From the NCBI GenBank assembly GCA_047635255.1, contig JBLIIR010000001.1, forward strand, positions 1 through 43,638: 43,638 nucleotides of DNA, given 5' to 3'. Below are positions 18,640 through 26,394 of this stretch, one piece after another. The notes under the pieces are model-generated. The model was not told the DNA's origin. It worked only from the letters and a program-made list of their open reading frames with translations, and made no database searches. The DNA comes from Porticoccus sp047635255 (GTDB lineage: Bacteria > Pseudomonadota > Gammaproteobacteria > Pseudomonadales > Porticoccaceae). Every line of letters starts with the position of its first letter. Within the stretch, counting starts at the first letter, position 1. The translations under genes and the position numbers were made by a program.

Positions 18640-20408
18640 CAAATATCACCTCCGAATTTTATCGGACTTGGCTGGGCGCTCAACGCAACAGCTCTATCGC
18701 TGATCACTACTTTTGGTGCGACCCTTAACACCCTAAGAGCTCTCTCTGTAACATTCGCATATACTGGTCCAGCCACCTGACCTCCAGTATGCCCCCCCAC
18801 TTTGGGATCATTTATGATCACCACTGTCACTAGACGCGGCTTATTTGCTGGAACTATTCCCGCAAATAATGCAACGTATCTCTTATCATCATATCCTCCC
18901 ACTGCATTCTTATAAGCAGTGCCTGTCTTCCCGGCCACGTCATAAGTATAGATAGCTGCTTTCTCTGCGGTCCCTCCTTTACGAGTAACACCTGTCATCA
19001 TTTTGCGAACTGTGGTGGCTAGTTCTGCATTCACTACCTGCTCTCCTTCTGGAATCCTATCTGTTCTTAGCAACGTCAGTGGCTTTTTTAATCCATCAGA
19101 TGCCAAAACTGCATAGGCCTGGGCAATCTGTAAAGCTGAGGAATTCAAGCTATACCCAATTGCAAAGTTTGCTCTTTCTAGTCTCATCGATTTTTTATGC
19201 ACAGGTAGTATTCCTGGACTTTCACCTGCGATACCCGTTCCAACAACCCGTCCAAAACCTACACGTGAAAATAAATCATGCATATCTTCTGGATCGACAG
19301 CTAGACCTAATTTTATAGCGCCAACATTACTGGACTTCTTGAGTAAGTCGGCAAGACCAATCTCTCCATAATTATGCTCATCCTTTATTCTTTTTTTATC
19401 TATCTGAATGTAGCCAGGATTTGTATCGATAATTGATTCAGCGAATATCTTATTATTCTCCATGGCCGCCAAAACAACGAAGGGCTTAACGGTCGAGCCC
19501 GGTTCAAATAAATCTAAAACTGCTCTATTGCGAGCCCCTTTATTTAAAGCATCAGAGCTTAATTTTTTCCTATCATTAGGATTATAAGATGGCTGGCTTG
19601 CCATCGCTAAAATTTCCCCAGTATGTACATCAAGCACTACAATTGATCCAGAAGTCGCCTGATGCTTAGTAACGGCATCTTGTAATTCAGTGTAAGCTTT
19701 GTGCTGGAGTCTCATGTCAATACTTAAGGTTATAGCTTCGCCAGGCTTAGCATTCTGCTCTACCCCCAGATCTTTAATCACGTTGCCCCTTCTATCCTGT
19801 AATAATTTTTTCTGCCCAGGGACACCGGCTAGGGTACTGTCATAAGATGACTCAATTCCCTCCCGACCTCTTTCCTTATCATCAGTAATGCCGACTATCT
19901 GAGACGTCACTTCGGCTGCAGGATAAAAGCGCTTATATGTTTTTTCTCCATAAATACCAGGTATCTTCCAGGCAATAATTTTTTCAGCCACTGCAGGAGG
20001 CAAAAAATTTCCTGCCTTCAAAACCATATATTTTCTTTTTTTGTACCTCAAAACTCGTTTCTTCAAGCTTATGCTAGCTACTGATAAATGCTCAGCCAAC
20101 TCAGAAAATTTAGGGTGATTGACATCTACTAGCCGAGGATCCGCTACCAGCTGTATTACAGGACTACTGATTGCAAGCGGTTCGCCATACCTGTCAGTAA
20201 TAACTCCGCGATAAGCAGGGATGACCTCCCTGCGAATCATTTTTTTTGAGACTTTTCCTTGAAGGAATTTATAGCCTTTATCTACATCAGGCAAAACCTG
20301 CAGTCCAGCAATGTGCCAAATCAGTGCTACTGGTAATATTAGGAGCGCAGTCATCACTAACGCATAGCGCCAGCGAGAAACAGTCAACTTATTTTGCTTT
20401 AGTTTCAC
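18639..20408 (-). CDS. ftsI: Septal transpeptidase FtsI (PBP3)
   Basis: FtsI cross-links septal peptidoglycan and is the target of PBP3-specific beta-lactams. The 589-residue protein has a short cytoplasmic head, one membrane span (about 15-36), the pedestal domain starting around RGVITDRYGEPLA, and the transpeptidase domain with all three catalytic motifs: STVK in FEPGSTVKPFV, SSN in KKSSNVGAI and KTG in VAGKTGTAYKN. The start is GTG at 20408 with AGGAAGAG upstream. It lies between ftsL and murE; the partner glycosyltransferase ftsW is in the same cluster. Confidence 0.97.
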   Translation of the reverse strand: MKLKQNKLTVSRWRYALVMTALLILPVALIWHIAGLQVLPDVDKGYKFLQGKVSKKMIRREVIPAYRGVITDRYGEPLAISSPVIQLVADPRLVDVNHPKFSELAEHLSVASISLKKRVLRYKKRKYMVLKAGNFLPPAVAEKIIAWKIPGIYGEKTYKRFYPAAEVTSQIVGITDDKERGREGIESSYDSTLAGVPGQKKLLQDRRGNVIKDLGVEQNAKPGEAITLSIDMRLQHKAYTELQDAVTKHQATSGSIVVLDVHTGEILAMASQPSYNPNDRKKLSSDALNKGARNRAVLDLFEPGSTVKPFVVLAAMENNKIFAESIIDTNPGYIQIDKKRIKDEHNYGEIGLADLLKKSSNVGAIKLGLAVDPEDMHDLFSRVGFGRVVGTGIAGESPGILPVHKKSMRLERANFAIGYSLNSSALQIAQAYAVLASDGLKKPLTLLRTDRIPEGEQVVNAELATTVRKMMTGVTRKGGTAEKAAIYTYDVAGKTGTAYKNAVGGYDDKRYVALFAGIVPANKPRLVTVVIINDPKVGGHTGGQVAGPVYANVTERALRVLRVAPKVVISDRAVALSAQPSPIKFGGDI

Positions 20409-20440
20409 TCAACACTCTTCCTGGCAGTTATCTAAAATAC

Positions 20441-20719
20441 CTACGGAGAAACGACTATAAATTCATCTTGTCGAGGAGCTCGCATTTGCAGTTCATCTGT
20501 TGCCTTATTCTCAATATTGATCAATGAGGTGTAAGAGCTTTTTTCTAACAAGTACTTTCCCCACATCTCCTGCAAAATGTTGGACTCCCCCTCGAGAGTT
20601 GATAGCTGGTTAGCAAGCAGCCGGCAAGCATTGCTGACATGGACCACAGAAAGCGCGCAAAAAATCATACTGATCCAAAGAACTAACAACCAGGATGTAA
20701 TTTTTAGCCCAGATAGCAT
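20441..20719 (-). CDS. ftsL: Cell division protein FtsL
   Basis: FtsL is a small bitopic divisome protein that forms a periplasmic coiled coil with FtsB and activates FtsWI. From the ATG at 20719 it has 92 residues: a short N-terminus, one membrane span (about 8-28, WLLVLWISMIFCALSVVHV) and a helical periplasmic region with leucines at heptad-like spacing. The open frame extends upstream to a TTG at 20740, but AGGA seven bases before 20719 fits the ATG, and nothing resembles a ribosome site before the TTG. The sequence itself is poorly conserved, so the call rests on position between rsmH and ftsI, topology and size. Confidence 0.87.
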   Translation of the reverse strand: MLSGLKITSWLLVLWISMIFCALSVVHVSNACRLLANQLSTLEGESNILQEMWGKYLLEKSSYTSLINIENKATDELQMRAPRQDEFIVVSP

Positions 20720-20742
20720 AATAATTCCTATGTTAATCAACG

Positions 20743-21678
20743 TTATACCAGCTTCTCTGCAACTCGCATCACAGCACTTCTGGCTCTTATGTTGCCTTTA
20801 ACCTCCAAGCCACTTGGCTTAACCATCTTTCCTATCGAACGCAAACGCCTAACAATATCTTTTTCCATAACAGGTAGACCTCTAGGTATAGCCCTCCCTT
20901 TCTCCTGATCACGAATAAATCTTTTTACAATACGATCCTCAAGAGAATGAAAGCTAATGATGACCAATCGGCCACCCACTGCCATAATTTCCAAAATATC
21001 AGGCAACACACTCTCAAGATCTTTTAGCTCTTGATTAATAAAAATTCTGATACCCTGAAAAGCTCTTGTTGCTGGATGCTTGTCTTTCTCCCATGCCGGG
21101 TTAGCTTCTTTAACAATTGCTGCAAGTTGCCCGGTGCGCGTTATTGGTTTATCGGCACGAGCAGCAGCAATTGCACGAGCGATACGCTTGGAATACCGCT
21201 CTTCACCGTAGTCTTTTAAAACCTGAGCTATATCATTTTCTTTTGCTGTCGAAAGCCATTCGGCGGCACTAATCCCACAATTTGGATTCATACGCATGTC
21301 AAGCGGGCCATCTCGCAGAAAACTAAATCCTCTTATCGGATCATCAATCTGAGGGGATGAAACGCCCAAATCTAGGAGCACCCCACTTACCGCTCCCTCA
21401 TGCTGTCTCTCTGTTATCAGTTTGCGAATATCTGCAAACGAAGCTTGCTTTATCTCAAAACGAGCATCCTTATAAAATTTCTGTTGTGCCACCTCGCAAG
21501 CTTTCGGGTCTTTGTCTACCGCCATCAAGCTTCCGGTCTCGCTTAGCTGAGACAATATCAGTGCCGCGTGCCCGCCTCGGCCAAATGTCCCATCCACATA
21601 CAAACCATCAGGGTTGGTAATAAGCGCCTCAACTGCTTCTTTCAATAAAACAGCCTTATGTCCCGTCTCTACTGACAT
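20743..21678 (-). CDS. rsmH: 16S rRNA m4C1402 methyltransferase RsmH (MraW)
   Basis: RsmH methylates N4 of C1402 in the 16S rRNA decoding site, acting with RsmI, whose gene is just beyond rnpB in this window. The 311-residue protein has the S-adenosylmethionine loop VDGTFGRGGHAALIL, the LLDLGVSSPQIDDP segment, the substrate region ALRI-like FQGIRIFINQEL, and the closing IISFHSLEDRIVKRF motif. TAGGTAGA precedes the ATG. It is the second gene of the dcw operon as in most bacteria. Confidence 0.97.
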   Translation of the reverse strand: MSVETGHKAVLLKEAVEALITNPDGLYVDGTFGRGGHAALILSQLSETGSLMAVDKDPKACEVAQQKFYKDARFEIKQASFADIRKLITERQHEGAVSGVLLDLGVSSPQIDDPIRGFSFLRDGPLDMRMNPNCGISAAEWLSTAKENDIAQVLKDYGEERYSKRIARAIAAARADKPITRTGQLAAIVKEANPAWEKDKHPATRAFQGIRIFINQELKDLESVLPDILEIMAVGGRLVIISFHSLEDRIVKRFIRDQEKGRAIPRGLPVMEKDIVRRLRSIGKMVKPSGLEVKGNIRARSAVMRVAEKLV

Positions 21679-21688
21679 AAAATTCTAC

Positions 21689-22144
21689 CTATAATGAAAT
21701 AGACTGCATTTCTTCCGGTATCTTCAAGTCATCGCCAGTTTCAGCTAACCAGCTGTCTCTCCCTCTATTCCAGCTGCTCTCACTCCACAGCTCAAATCGA
21801 TGGCGCTGCCCTATTAGCATTAATTTTTTCTCTAACTCGGCGTATTGCCTCAATTCTGGCGGGATCAGAATTCGCCCACTGGGGTCAAGGTTGACTTCTC
21901 TCGCATGGCCAATCAAAATTCTTTGCAACTTTCGTGTGGTTGAATTAAAAGATGGAAGAGCTGCAATTTGCATTTCGATTGCTTCCCATTCATGCAGGGG
22001 ATAGATCAGTAGGCATTTATCCTGTATATCAATAGTAATGACGAGACTTCCGCTGCATATTTCGGTTAAAACATCACGATATCTTGAAGGCATTGCCATA
22101 CGCCCTTTGATATCGATATTGATTTCATTGTTGCCTCTGAACAC
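21689..22144 (-). CDS. mraZ: Transcriptional regulator MraZ
   Basis: MraZ is an AbrB-fold DNA-binding protein that heads the dcw operon and, in E. coli, represses its own promoter. The start is taken as the GTG at 22144, giving FRGNNEINIDIKGRMAMPSRY after the first residue, which aligns with the MFRG start of other MraZ proteins and gives 151 residues against about 152 in E. coli. GGATGAG lies before it. Two DXXXR-type repeats are visible: DIKGRMAMPSRYR near the N-terminus and DPSGRILIPPELR in the second half. The longer open frame to 22192 would run through the operator and is rejected. Confidence 0.95.
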   Translation of the reverse strand: MFRGNNEINIDIKGRMAMPSRYRDVLTEICSGSLVITIDIQDKCLLIYPLHEWEAIEMQIAALPSFNSTTRKLQRILIGHAREVNLDPSGRILIPPELRQYAELEKKLMLIGQRHRFELWSESSWNRGRDSWLAETGDDLKIPEEMQSISL

Positions 22145-22177
22145 TTTCTCATCCAACCTTATTTGCCAATTATAAAA

Positions 22178-22202
22178 ACCACTTTTACCCACTTTCTCCC
22201 AC
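22178..22202 (-). promoter_or_regulatory. MraZ operator: three GTGG boxes with 10-bp periodicity
   Basis: On the minus strand GTGGG (22202-22198), GTGGG (22192-22188) and GTGGT (22182-22178) occur exactly 10 bp apart, each preceded by A-rich spacers. MraZ is known to bind TGGGN repeats separated by five bases in front of mraZ, so these are very likely its sites, the third being imperfect. They lie at and just after the start point expected for the promoter at 22210-22237, so binding would block initiation. A perfect TATAAT follows at 22174-22169 but lacks a good -35. Confidence 0.85.
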
Positions 22203-22209
22203 TTTTGTA

Positions 22210-22237
22210 ACTATATGCTCAAGGAGGTCAAAGTCAA
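22210..22237 (-). promoter_or_regulatory. Main dcw promoter (Pmra), sigma70-like
   Basis: Minus-strand TTGACT (22237-22232), a 16-base spacer and TATAGT (22215-22210) make a near-consensus promoter. Transcription would start near 22203, at the first MraZ box, giving a leader of about 60 bases before the mraZ GTG. The many overlapping genes downstream suggest it drives most of the dcw cluster. Confidence 0.7.
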
Positions 22238-22354
22238 GGCAAAATAAAGCCCACCAATAAAGAAAATTTGGATAAAACTCAATAACTTGCGACTAGCGAA
22301 TAAAATATAGAGACGCTAAATAAGATATAATGAAGAAAAACATACAGCTAGAAA

Positions 22355-22383
22355 TATCAGTTAAAGTGATTCTTTAACTGATA
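22355..22383. repeat. Perfect 12-bp inverted repeat in the rnpB-mraZ gap
   Basis: TATCAGTTAAAG (22355-22366), loop TGATT, and CTTTAACTGATA (22372-22383) form a perfect 12-bp stem. It has no adjacent T-run on either strand, so it does not look like a terminator. It lies in a gene-free stretch of about 225 bases (22238-22461) between the rnpB terminator and the dcw promoter, in which I see no gene or convincing open frame. It could be an operator, an RNA structure or chance. Confidence 0.6.
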
Positions 22384-22464
22384 AGCAGGAAAGCTAATTT
22401 CATCAAGAATTGAAAGGTTCACTGCTGAGCAAAATCGGCATAGAGCTATGCGTTACTTAAGCTC

Positions 22465-22504
22465 AAAAAGAGAGACTAACCTCTGGTATTGCCAGAGGTT
22501 AGTC
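22465..22504 (-). terminator. Rho-independent terminator of rnpB
   Basis: Minus-strand GACTAACCTCTGG, loop CAATA, CCAGAGGTTAGTC form a perfect 13-bp stem at 22504-22474, followed by TCTCTTTTT. It begins seven bases after the mature 3' end of rnpB, which fits a short precursor trimmed to the mature RNA. Confidence 0.92.
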
Positions 22505-22510
22505 ATATTT

Positions 22511-22888
<378 letters not shown>

Positions 22889-22981
22889 GCGCATAGGTTA
22901 CCATGAAATAATCAGTTGCTTAAAAATTATTTTTATAAAAATCTCACTTAAGGTTGATTACAAAAAATTCCCTCGGCTGGT

Positions 22982-23818
22982 TTATTGCTTAAGGGAGAGA
23001 GCCAAGGCGTATAGTTCATTCTTTTGGTAGCCGGTAATTTTTGCAGCCAATAAGGCAGCTTGCTTCAAAGGCACTTCGTCCAACAGTATCGCTAATACTC
23101 GCCTGGCCTCAGTAATATCTGGATCTTTTTCTGAGGAATGAACCCCTTCTAATACGATAACTATCTCGCCTTTTTGTTGGTTTTTATCTTCTCTTACCTG
23201 CACTAAAACCTCAATCAAAGATCCAGACAAAAAGGTCTCATAGGTTTTTGTTAATTCTCTAGCCATTACTACTTGGCGGGCACCACCAAACACATTCACC
23301 ATATCGGTCAGAGTTTCTAGTATTCTATGTGGGGCCTCGTAAAAAATTAAAGTCCTAAATTCTTCAACAACACTTTCGAATTTTGCAACACGAGCAGATG
23401 ATTTGGCTGGAGGGAATCCTTCAAAAATAAACCGATCACTAGGCAAGCCTGATGCGCTAATTGCAGCAATAAGAGCGCAAGATCCAGGTATAGGGACTAC
23501 TTTTAGACCTTTATCTCTAACAATTTTTACCAGCCTATAGCCAGGATCAGAGATCAAAGGAGTTCCGGCATCAGAAATCAGGGCTACAGAATTTCCGCGC
23601 AAAAGCATATCGACAATAGTGTTAATTTGTTTATTATCACTATGATCATGATAAGAAACCATGGGGGTTTTTATGCCAAAATGGCTGAACAGGCGGCTGC
23701 TACGCCTAGTGTCTTCAGCCGCCACTAAATCAACGGTATGGAGAACATCCACAGCACGAGGTACCATGTCTCCCATGTTACCTATAGGTGTTGCTACTAT
23801 ATATAACTCACCCATCAT
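22982..23818 (-). CDS. rsmI: 16S rRNA 2'-O-methyltransferase RsmI (C1402)
   Basis: RsmI adds the ribose methyl to C1402 of 16S rRNA, completing m4Cm1402 with RsmH. The tetrapyrrole-methylase fold is clear: LYIVATPIGNMGDM at the N-terminus, VAAEDTRRSSRLFSHFGI, the SAM-binding ALISDAGTPLISDPGYRLV, and FEGFPPA and YEAPHRI blocks. The frame opens with TTG at 23833, but the paired ATGs at 23818/23815 place the start just before GELYIVATPIGN as in relatives. No good ribosome site is visible for any of them. It is divergent from lpoA with only about 14 bases between start codons. Confidence 0.95.
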   Translation of the reverse strand: MMGELYIVATPIGNMGDMVPRAVDVLHTVDLVAAEDTRRSSRLFSHFGIKTPMVSYHDHSDNKQINTIVDMLLRGNSVALISDAGTPLISDPGYRLVKIVRDKGLKVVPIPGSCALIAAISASGLPSDRFIFEGFPPAKSSARVAKFESVVEEFRTLIFYEAPHRILETLTDMVNVFGGARQVVMARELTKTYETFLSGSLIEVLVQVREDKNQQKGEIVIVLEGVHSSEKDPDITEARRVLAILLDEVPLKQAALLAAKITGYQKNELYALALSLKQ

Positions 23819-23832
23819 AAGAAACGATACCA

Positions 23833-25032
23833 ATGTTTAAAATTCAAGTTACAGCCATCTTGTGCTTTATAGCATTACTAGCGTCAGGCTGCTCGCAAAT
23901 TTCTATTTTAAATATTGGGAAAAAATATTTTCCGCAAGAGATGCTGTCTCATTCGAACGAGGAAGTATCGGGATATAGCGATACTCAAAATAAAATTGCA
24001 GTTCTACTTCCACTAAGCGGCGCACAAAAAAAAGCAGGTGATGCGATACAAAGCGGTTTTCTTGCTGCCTTATATAAGGCTAAAGAAAGCAAAGAGCAAG
24101 TGCCTCAAGTTCAATTTTATGACACAGAAAGCATGATAGATATAGTTGCTCTTTATACTCAGGCTGTAAATGATGGTGCGCAGCTAGTTATTGGGCCAGT
24201 AAAAAAAGATAATACCTCCCCATTTCTAGCATTAAAGAGGACTCCAGTTCCAATTATCACGCTAAATTATATGGGAGAACTGGCGGCATCAAGAAGAAGA
24301 AATATTTTTCAATTTGGTCTCTCCGCAACAGATGAGGGTCGCGAGGTTGCCAACAAGGCATGGACTAAGAACCATAGGTCAGCATTAATAATAGCTCCGG
24401 ATAGCAGATGGGGGAGGCGCTCAGCCAAAGCATTTCATGAGCACTGGCAAGAAAAAGGTGGCAAAACAACTGATACAATCTTGTATAGCAACACAGCAAC
24501 TGACTTCGTCCCAGAATTCAGCTCAATACTACATATAAAAAATAGCTCCACTCGCAAACGAAATCTGGAGAAACTGCTCGGCAAGCCCTTAACTTATACA
24601 CCGCGCCGCCGAAAAGATATTGATATGATCTTTTTGGTAGCCTATCCAGATCATGCTCGTCAAATAAAGCCCACCTTAGATTTTCTGTTTGCTGGAGATA
24701 TTAAAATATACAGCACATCACAAATTTACTCTGGCTCTGAAGATGTCGACAGGAACAGGGATCTTAATGGTGTCAGCTTTATCACCACACCTTGGTCTCT
24801 AGATCTATCCACTCTTTTGTCAGGGGCCAGCATGCCGCCGATTTATCGGCATTTTTTTGCACTCGGTATTGATGCCTACAAGCTGCATTATTCCCTTAAA
24901 CAGATGAAAAAAAATCCAAATCATAAATTTTATGGTGTCACCGGCACTCTTCAGTTGAATTCATTAGGTGCCATAAAAAGAACGCAGCCTTGGGCAAAGT
25001 TTCACAAAGGAAAAACATACTCCATTCAGTAG
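23833..25032 (+). CDS. lpoA: Short LpoA-like lipoprotein, PBP1A activator (C-terminal domain only)
   Basis: LpoA is an outer-membrane lipoprotein that reaches through the periplasm to activate penicillin-binding protein 1A. A lipoprotein signal ends in the lipobox LLASGC with Cys20. After a linker of about 30 residues comes the periplasmic-binding-protein-like domain starting KIAVLLPLSGAQKKAG (about 53 on), with GPVKKDN, TLNYMGE, FGLSATDEGREVA and the late YRHFFALGIDAYKL block of the LpoA C-terminal domain. At 399 residues it lacks the helical TPR-like N-terminal domain of E. coli LpoA (678 residues). No in-frame start lies further upstream. No ribosome site is seen. The order lpoA-diaA-dolP divergent from rsmI supports the identity. 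Confidence 0.88.
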   Translation: MFKIQVTAILCFIALLASGCSQISILNIGKKYFPQEMLSHSNEEVSGYSDTQNKIAVLLPLSGAQKKAGDAIQSGFLAALYKAKESKEQVPQVQFYDTESMIDIVALYTQAVNDGAQLVIGPVKKDNTSPFLALKRTPVPIITLNYMGELAASRRRNIFQFGLSATDEGREVANKAWTKNHRSALIIAPDSRWGRRSAKAFHEHWQEKGGKTTDTILYSNTATDFVPEFSSILHIKNSSTRKRNLEKLLGKPLTYTPRRRKDIDMIFLVAYPDHARQIKPTLDFLFAGDIKIYSTSQIYSGSEDVDRNRDLNGVSFITTPWSLDLSTLLSGASMPPIYRHFFALGIDAYKLHYSLKQMKKNPNHKFYGVTGTLQLNSLGAIKRTQPWAKFHKGKTYSIQ

Positions 25033-25180
25033 CTTGCACGAAAGGCAAAGGCCAAATAGCTGCAGAGGAGGAATTCAGGGGAATAGCCGATATACCGCTA
25101 AAGCGCCAGCAAACGAATTATGCATGAGGTAGAATGACGGCCTAACCTTTTAAAAAATATAACGAGTCGACAAGAGAGTC

Positions 25181-25765
25181 ATGGAATCAACTGTTATTGC
25201 ACATTTTAATCAAAGCATTCAGGTTAAAAAAGACTGCACCAAGCTGCTGGCCCCATATATTGTCAGTGCCAGTCATAAAATAGTTCAACAACTACTCCAA
25301 GGCCGGAAAGTCTTATCTTGTGGCAATGGCCTAACAACTGCTTTGGCTAGCATCTTCACCGAGTCTCTTCTGCTTCAATATAAACTTGAGCGCCCAGGAT
25401 TTCCCGCCATATCTCTGAATGATAGCGGAATATTAACAGCTATTTGTCATAGAAATGGAAAAAGCCAAATATTTAGCAAGCAAATCATAGCATTAGGGGA
25501 ACCTGGGGACCTCCTAGCTATATTTAGCAGTGGAAGCAACCCCGGTAATCTTGTGCAAGCCATTCAGGCTGCTCACGATAAATCTATGGTGGTAATAGCA
25601 TTTACGGGTATGCATGACAAAGATCTTTCAGCCTTACTGAGCAACGAGGACATAGAAATACGGGTTGAGCACGATGATGTACATCGAATAAGCGAATTAC
25701 AAATGTTGAGTATTTTCTGTCTTTGCGAACTGATAGATCAACAACTATTTGGGGGAAATAACTGA
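25181..25765 (+). CDS. diaA: SIS-domain protein DiaA, DnaA-associating
   Basis: In E. coli DiaA is a tetramer that binds DnaA and promotes timely initiation at oriC; its fold is that of phosphosugar isomerases such as GmhA. The 194-residue protein has the SIS blocks VLSCGNGLTTALASIF, LNDSGILTAI and LGEPGDLLAIFSSGSNPGNLVQAI, and ends HRISELQMLSIFCLCELID. The assignment to diaA rather than gmhA rests on the neighbours lpoA and dolP. The stop shares one base with the dolP start. The 148 bases between lpoA and diaA, where yraN normally lies, contain no intact gene. Confidence 0.9.
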   Translation: MESTVIAHFNQSIQVKKDCTKLLAPYIVSASHKIVQQLLQGRKVLSCGNGLTTALASIFTESLLLQYKLERPGFPAISLNDSGILTAICHRNGKSQIFSKQIIALGEPGDLLAIFSSGSNPGNLVQAIQAAHDKSMVVIAFTGMHDKDLSALLSNEDIEIRVEHDDVHRISELQMLSIFCLCELIDQQLFGGNN

Positions 25766-26337
25766 TGTCGAAATCATTGCCGAGTCTGCTAGTGTTCTGC
25801 ATATGCATCCTAGTCGGATGCACTAAAATTATTCATGTTGCAACTGAGGAACCAATAAAACAAGCTCCAGAAAAAATTTCACTCGGTACCGATATTGATG
25901 ACTGGGAGCTTGAAACATTAATTGGAGTTAACATAAAAAAAATTAGCCCCGAGCTAGAAAACGCCCATATTAATATTACTTCATACAACCGAGTGGTGCT
26001 GCTAACCGGACAAGCCCCTTCTTCAGAGGCTAGAATTCTAGCCGCTAAAACTGCCAAAGAGTATCGCGGGGTCCGTCAAGTGTACAACGAAATAAAAGTC
26101 AGTGGCCCCACTTCTTTTATTTCAAGGACTAACGATACATGGCTTTCCGCCAAAGTAAAAACTAAATTGATGGCAAGCGAGGAAGTGAAATCCTCGTCGA
26201 TAAAGGTAGTTACAGAAAACGGAGTAGTTTTCTTAATGGGTCTTGTTACTCGACAAAAAGGAGAAATCGCCTTACGGTTAGCGAGCGAAACTGGAGGGGC
26301 TGTCAGCATCGTATCAGCTTTTGAGTACACCAACTAG
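25765..26337 (+). CDS. dolP: Outer-membrane lipoprotein DolP (YraP), two BON domains
   Basis: DolP is a lipoprotein that supports outer-membrane integrity and localises to division sites in E. coli. The signal peptide ends in the lipobox ILVGC with Cys19. Two BON domains follow: about 48-113 (INITSYNRVVLLTGQAPS, then VRQVYNEIKV) and 127-188 (WLSAKVKTKLMASEEVKSS, then VFLMGLVTRQ). The 190-residue length matches E. coli (191). It is the last gene of the lpoA-diaA-dolP block and converges with the thiolase gene; no clear terminator is seen in the 57 bases between. Confidence 0.93.
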   Translation: MSKSLPSLLVFCICILVGCTKIIHVATEEPIKQAPEKISLGTDIDDWELETLIGVNIKKISPELENAHINITSYNRVVLLTGQAPSSEARILAAKTAKEYRGVRQVYNEIKVSGPTSFISRTNDTWLSAKVKTKLMASEEVKSSSIKVVTENGVVFLMGLVTRQKGEIALRLASETGGAVSIVSAFEYTN

Positions 26338-26394
26338 AACCGATAAGTATACTCGATCTACGGGCCTATTTTTTATATTCCTCAAGATTTAACG

